From assembly GCA_963682085.1 (NCBI GenBank), contig OY821614.1:1674001-1738000 (forward strand): 64,000 nt of DNA, read 5' to 3'. The position numbers and the translations under genes were made by a program. This stretch comes from Thiodubiliella sp900128405. Its GTDB lineage: Bacteria; Pseudomonadota; Gammaproteobacteria; PS1; Pseudothioglobaceae. Position 1 is the first letter of the stretch. Every line of letters starts with the position of its first letter. Below are positions 62,500-64,000 of this stretch, piece after piece. The notes under the pieces were generated by a model, which made no database searches, was not told the DNA's origin, and was given only the letters and a program-made list of their open reading frames with translations.

Positions 62500-63512
62500 G
62501 CACACCTAATTTTACAATTATTAACGCTGAATATATTAAGCAATGGCTTTTAAGAAACCCAAAAAAATTATTAGAGATAACAACGCAAGCTTATCTTTCT
62601 TTTCACGATGGAACTGCTGTTAATCCAGATAGTTATTTTTTACGCTTTCCCGATAACCCTAATAATAGAATAATTGCATTGCCAGCCTCTTCTGAAAAAG
62701 AACCGTTATGTGCTGGAATTAAATGGATATCTAGTTTCCCCATTAATATTTCTAACGGATTAGATAGAGCGTCTGCAGTTTTTATTCTAAATGATAGAAA
62801 AACTGGCTACCCACTAGCGTGTCTTGAGGGTTCACAAATTTCTAGTTATAGAACAGCGGCATCTGCAATAGTTGGGGCTGACTTAATTCATCCAACTAAA
62901 AAACAATCATCTCATATGGTTATTGTTGGCTGCAGCCTTATTTCTCACAGCGTCTTATCACTTATGATTGGAACTGGTTGGAATATTGATAAAGTTACAT
63001 TGGTTGATTTAGATTTAGATAGGGCTGAAGTTTTTGCAAAAAAATTCTACAATTTAAAAATTGAAACCAGCCAAAAGATAGTCTCAGGGGATTTAATATT
63101 ATTTGCCACTTCTGCTATCGAACCTTACGTTTTAGACACAGATATATTAAATAATAATCCTACAATATTACATATGTCATTAAGGGATTTAGGGGTAGCA
63201 CTAATTGAAAAAAGCCAAAATTTTGTTGATGATATAGACCACTCAGTCAAGGCAAATACTTCTCTTCATTTAACTGAGAAAAAAACTGGAGGTAGAAACT
63301 TTATTACTGGAGATATTTCGCAACTAATTAAAGGAAAAATAAAGGTAAACTCTAATAAACCTAGAATATATGCTCCTTTTGGCATGGGGATAATTGATTT
63401 GCTGGTTGCTCAATCCATATATCAAGAAACACTTCTTCAAAATATCAATGATGACATAAGTGTTATTAATGATTTTTTTCCAACACCATATAGTAAAACA
63501 TCAGGAGAATAA
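62496..63512 (+). CDS. sbnB: SbnB-like ACEGA dehydrogenase, 2,3-diaminopropionate synthase
   Basis: 338 residues of the ornithine cyclodeaminase/mu-crystallin family. SbnB oxidises ACEGA with NAD to L-2,3-diaminopropionate plus 2-oxoglutarate. Diagnostic: AVNPDSYFLRFPDNPNNRII, GIKWISSFPINISNGLDRAS, CLEGSQISSYRTAASAIVGA and the Rossmann segment MVIVGCSLISHSVLSL. Coupled to sbnA by ATGA and one base from the next gene. With SbnA it would supply the non-protein amino acid for a natural product. Confidence 0.88.
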   Translation: MSTPNFTIINAEYIKQWLLRNPKKLLEITTQAYLSFHDGTAVNPDSYFLRFPDNPNNRIIALPASSEKEPLCAGIKWISSFPINISNGLDRASAVFILNDRKTGYPLACLEGSQISSYRTAASAIVGADLIHPTKKQSSHMVIVGCSLISHSVLSLMIGTGWNIDKVTLVDLDLDRAEVFAKKFYNLKIETSQKIVSGDLILFATSAIEPYVLDTDILNNNPTILHMSLRDLGVALIEKSQNFVDDIDHSVKANTSLHLTEKKTGGRNFITGDISQLIKGKIKVNSNKPRIYAPFGMGIIDLLVAQSIYQETLLQNINDDISVINDFFPTPYSKTSGE

Positions 63513-63513
63513 A

Positions 63514-64000
63514 ATGAAACAGAAATATATTGGATCTAGTAAATACTGTAATAATGAATATTGGCCTCCTGTTGAATCCACAGGTAGTATTTCATTCGTC
63601 ATTAAAGAGCTAATGAATGAAAATAGTGCAAATATAATTAGCAAACTTAAAAGTATATCAACGGTTGAAAATTATGATGAAAATTTAATGGATGCTTTGG
63701 GGGAGATTTATAGTCTATTTTTTCATTATAAGGACTCTCCGATTTATAACGAGAAGACAATTGATGTCCCAAATATTTTTCGTATAAAGATTCTATTAGA
63801 ATATGAGATGAAAAGAAAAATCATTTCACCAGTTTTGCCAAATAGTGAAGATATTTATAATTCTGTTGATTTGTGCTGTGACTTTTTAGAAGATTTGACT
63901 AATCATAATAAAGGGCTTAATCATTCATTTTTTGATTATACGGAAAGCAAGATGACAAAGAATGAGTGGGTAGAATTTTTATTACTTGAAACAATAAGAA
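63514..64000 (+). CDS. Probable haem-oxygenase-like (HDO) iron-dependent oxidase, truncated by window edge
   Basis: Open from ATG 63514 (CAGGAGAATAAA upstream) to the end, 162 codons seen. The sequence is alpha-helical; late segments LLEYEMKRKIISPVLP and LNHSFFDYTESKMTKNEWVE with FLLLE recall the start of the four-helix core of iron-containing redox enzymes of the HDO superfamily (UndA, BesC, SznF relatives), which carry a Glu/His iron site in such helices. The remaining ligands lie beyond the edge. Likely modifies an amino acid or a Dap-derived intermediate. Family assignment is moderate. Confidence 0.5.
   Translation, partial: MKQKYIGSSKYCNNEYWPPVESTGSISFVIKELMNENSANIISKLKSISTVENYDENLMDALGEIYSLFFHYKDSPIYNEKTIDVPNIFRIKILLEYEMKRKIISPVLPNSEDIYNSVDLCCDFLEDLTNHNKGLNHSFFDYTESKMTKNEWVEFLLLETIR

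Noticed and set aside
61534..64000. Calling the locus a staphyloferrin B-type siderophore cluster
   Set aside because: Only the sbnA/sbnB-like genes are present; no synthetase or transporter gene is visible and the next gene looks like an oxidase.

Overview
The window is AT-rich (visibly well under 45% GC), densely coded, and carries a gammaproteobacterial housekeeping gene set in familiar orders (ftsK-lolA beside trxB, ubiE-ubiJ-ubiB, aroQ-accB-accC, rplY-pth-ychF, uppS-cdsA-dxr). Nitrite and NO reductase genes, IS5-type debris, surface adhesins and small defence modules fit a reduced marine sulfur-oxidiser of the SUP05/Thioglobus type, such as a bivalve gill symbiont. That placement is inference from gene style and order; no rRNA or sulfur-oxidation gene lies in the window.

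Layout. 1-1863: the start of an inverse-autotransporter adhesin with almost identical 103-residue repeats. 2008-2475: an internally deleted IS5-type element. 2925-4957: a type II restriction-modification pair that abuts an FKBP gene. 5290-12156: DUF2797, purC, a secreted protein, M23 peptidase, dxr-cdsA-uppS, and hisF diverging from uppS across a 44-bp palindrome. 12236-21121: the aa3-type cytochrome oxidase locus with haem A synthesis and copper assembly genes, interrupted by two unrecognised accessory genes. 21118-25692: a Crp/Fnr (DNR-type) regulator, nirK and a quinol-dependent nitric oxide reductase, together reducing nitrite to N2O. 25763-29723: lolA, ftsK, trxB and tRNA-Phe.

30031-30179 looks like an undescribed small RNA with its own promoter and terminator. 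30213-39318: ygfB, pyrB, ruvX, mltB, apbE, a haem lipoprotein with a repeat linker, recN, nadK, grpE, adk. 39430-47509: a DinB-like protein, a large cadherin-repeat surface protein with a C-terminal sorting signal, a double-thioredoxin protein and a DsbD with two alpha domains. 47597-51232: aroQ, accBC, argC, erpA. 51251-52845: an ATPase/Toprim-like pair that resembles an anti-phage system. 53069-59628: gltA, ubiEJB, rplY, pth, ychF. 59715-61237: a complete insertion sequence.

The most interesting part is 61401-64000, cut by the right edge: a 48-codon ORF, an SbnA-like and an SbnB-like 2,3-diaminopropionate synthesis pair, and the start of a probable haem-oxygenase-like diiron/iron oxidase. 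They are tightly coupled and look like the front of a small-molecule biosynthetic operon whose product cannot be read from this window.
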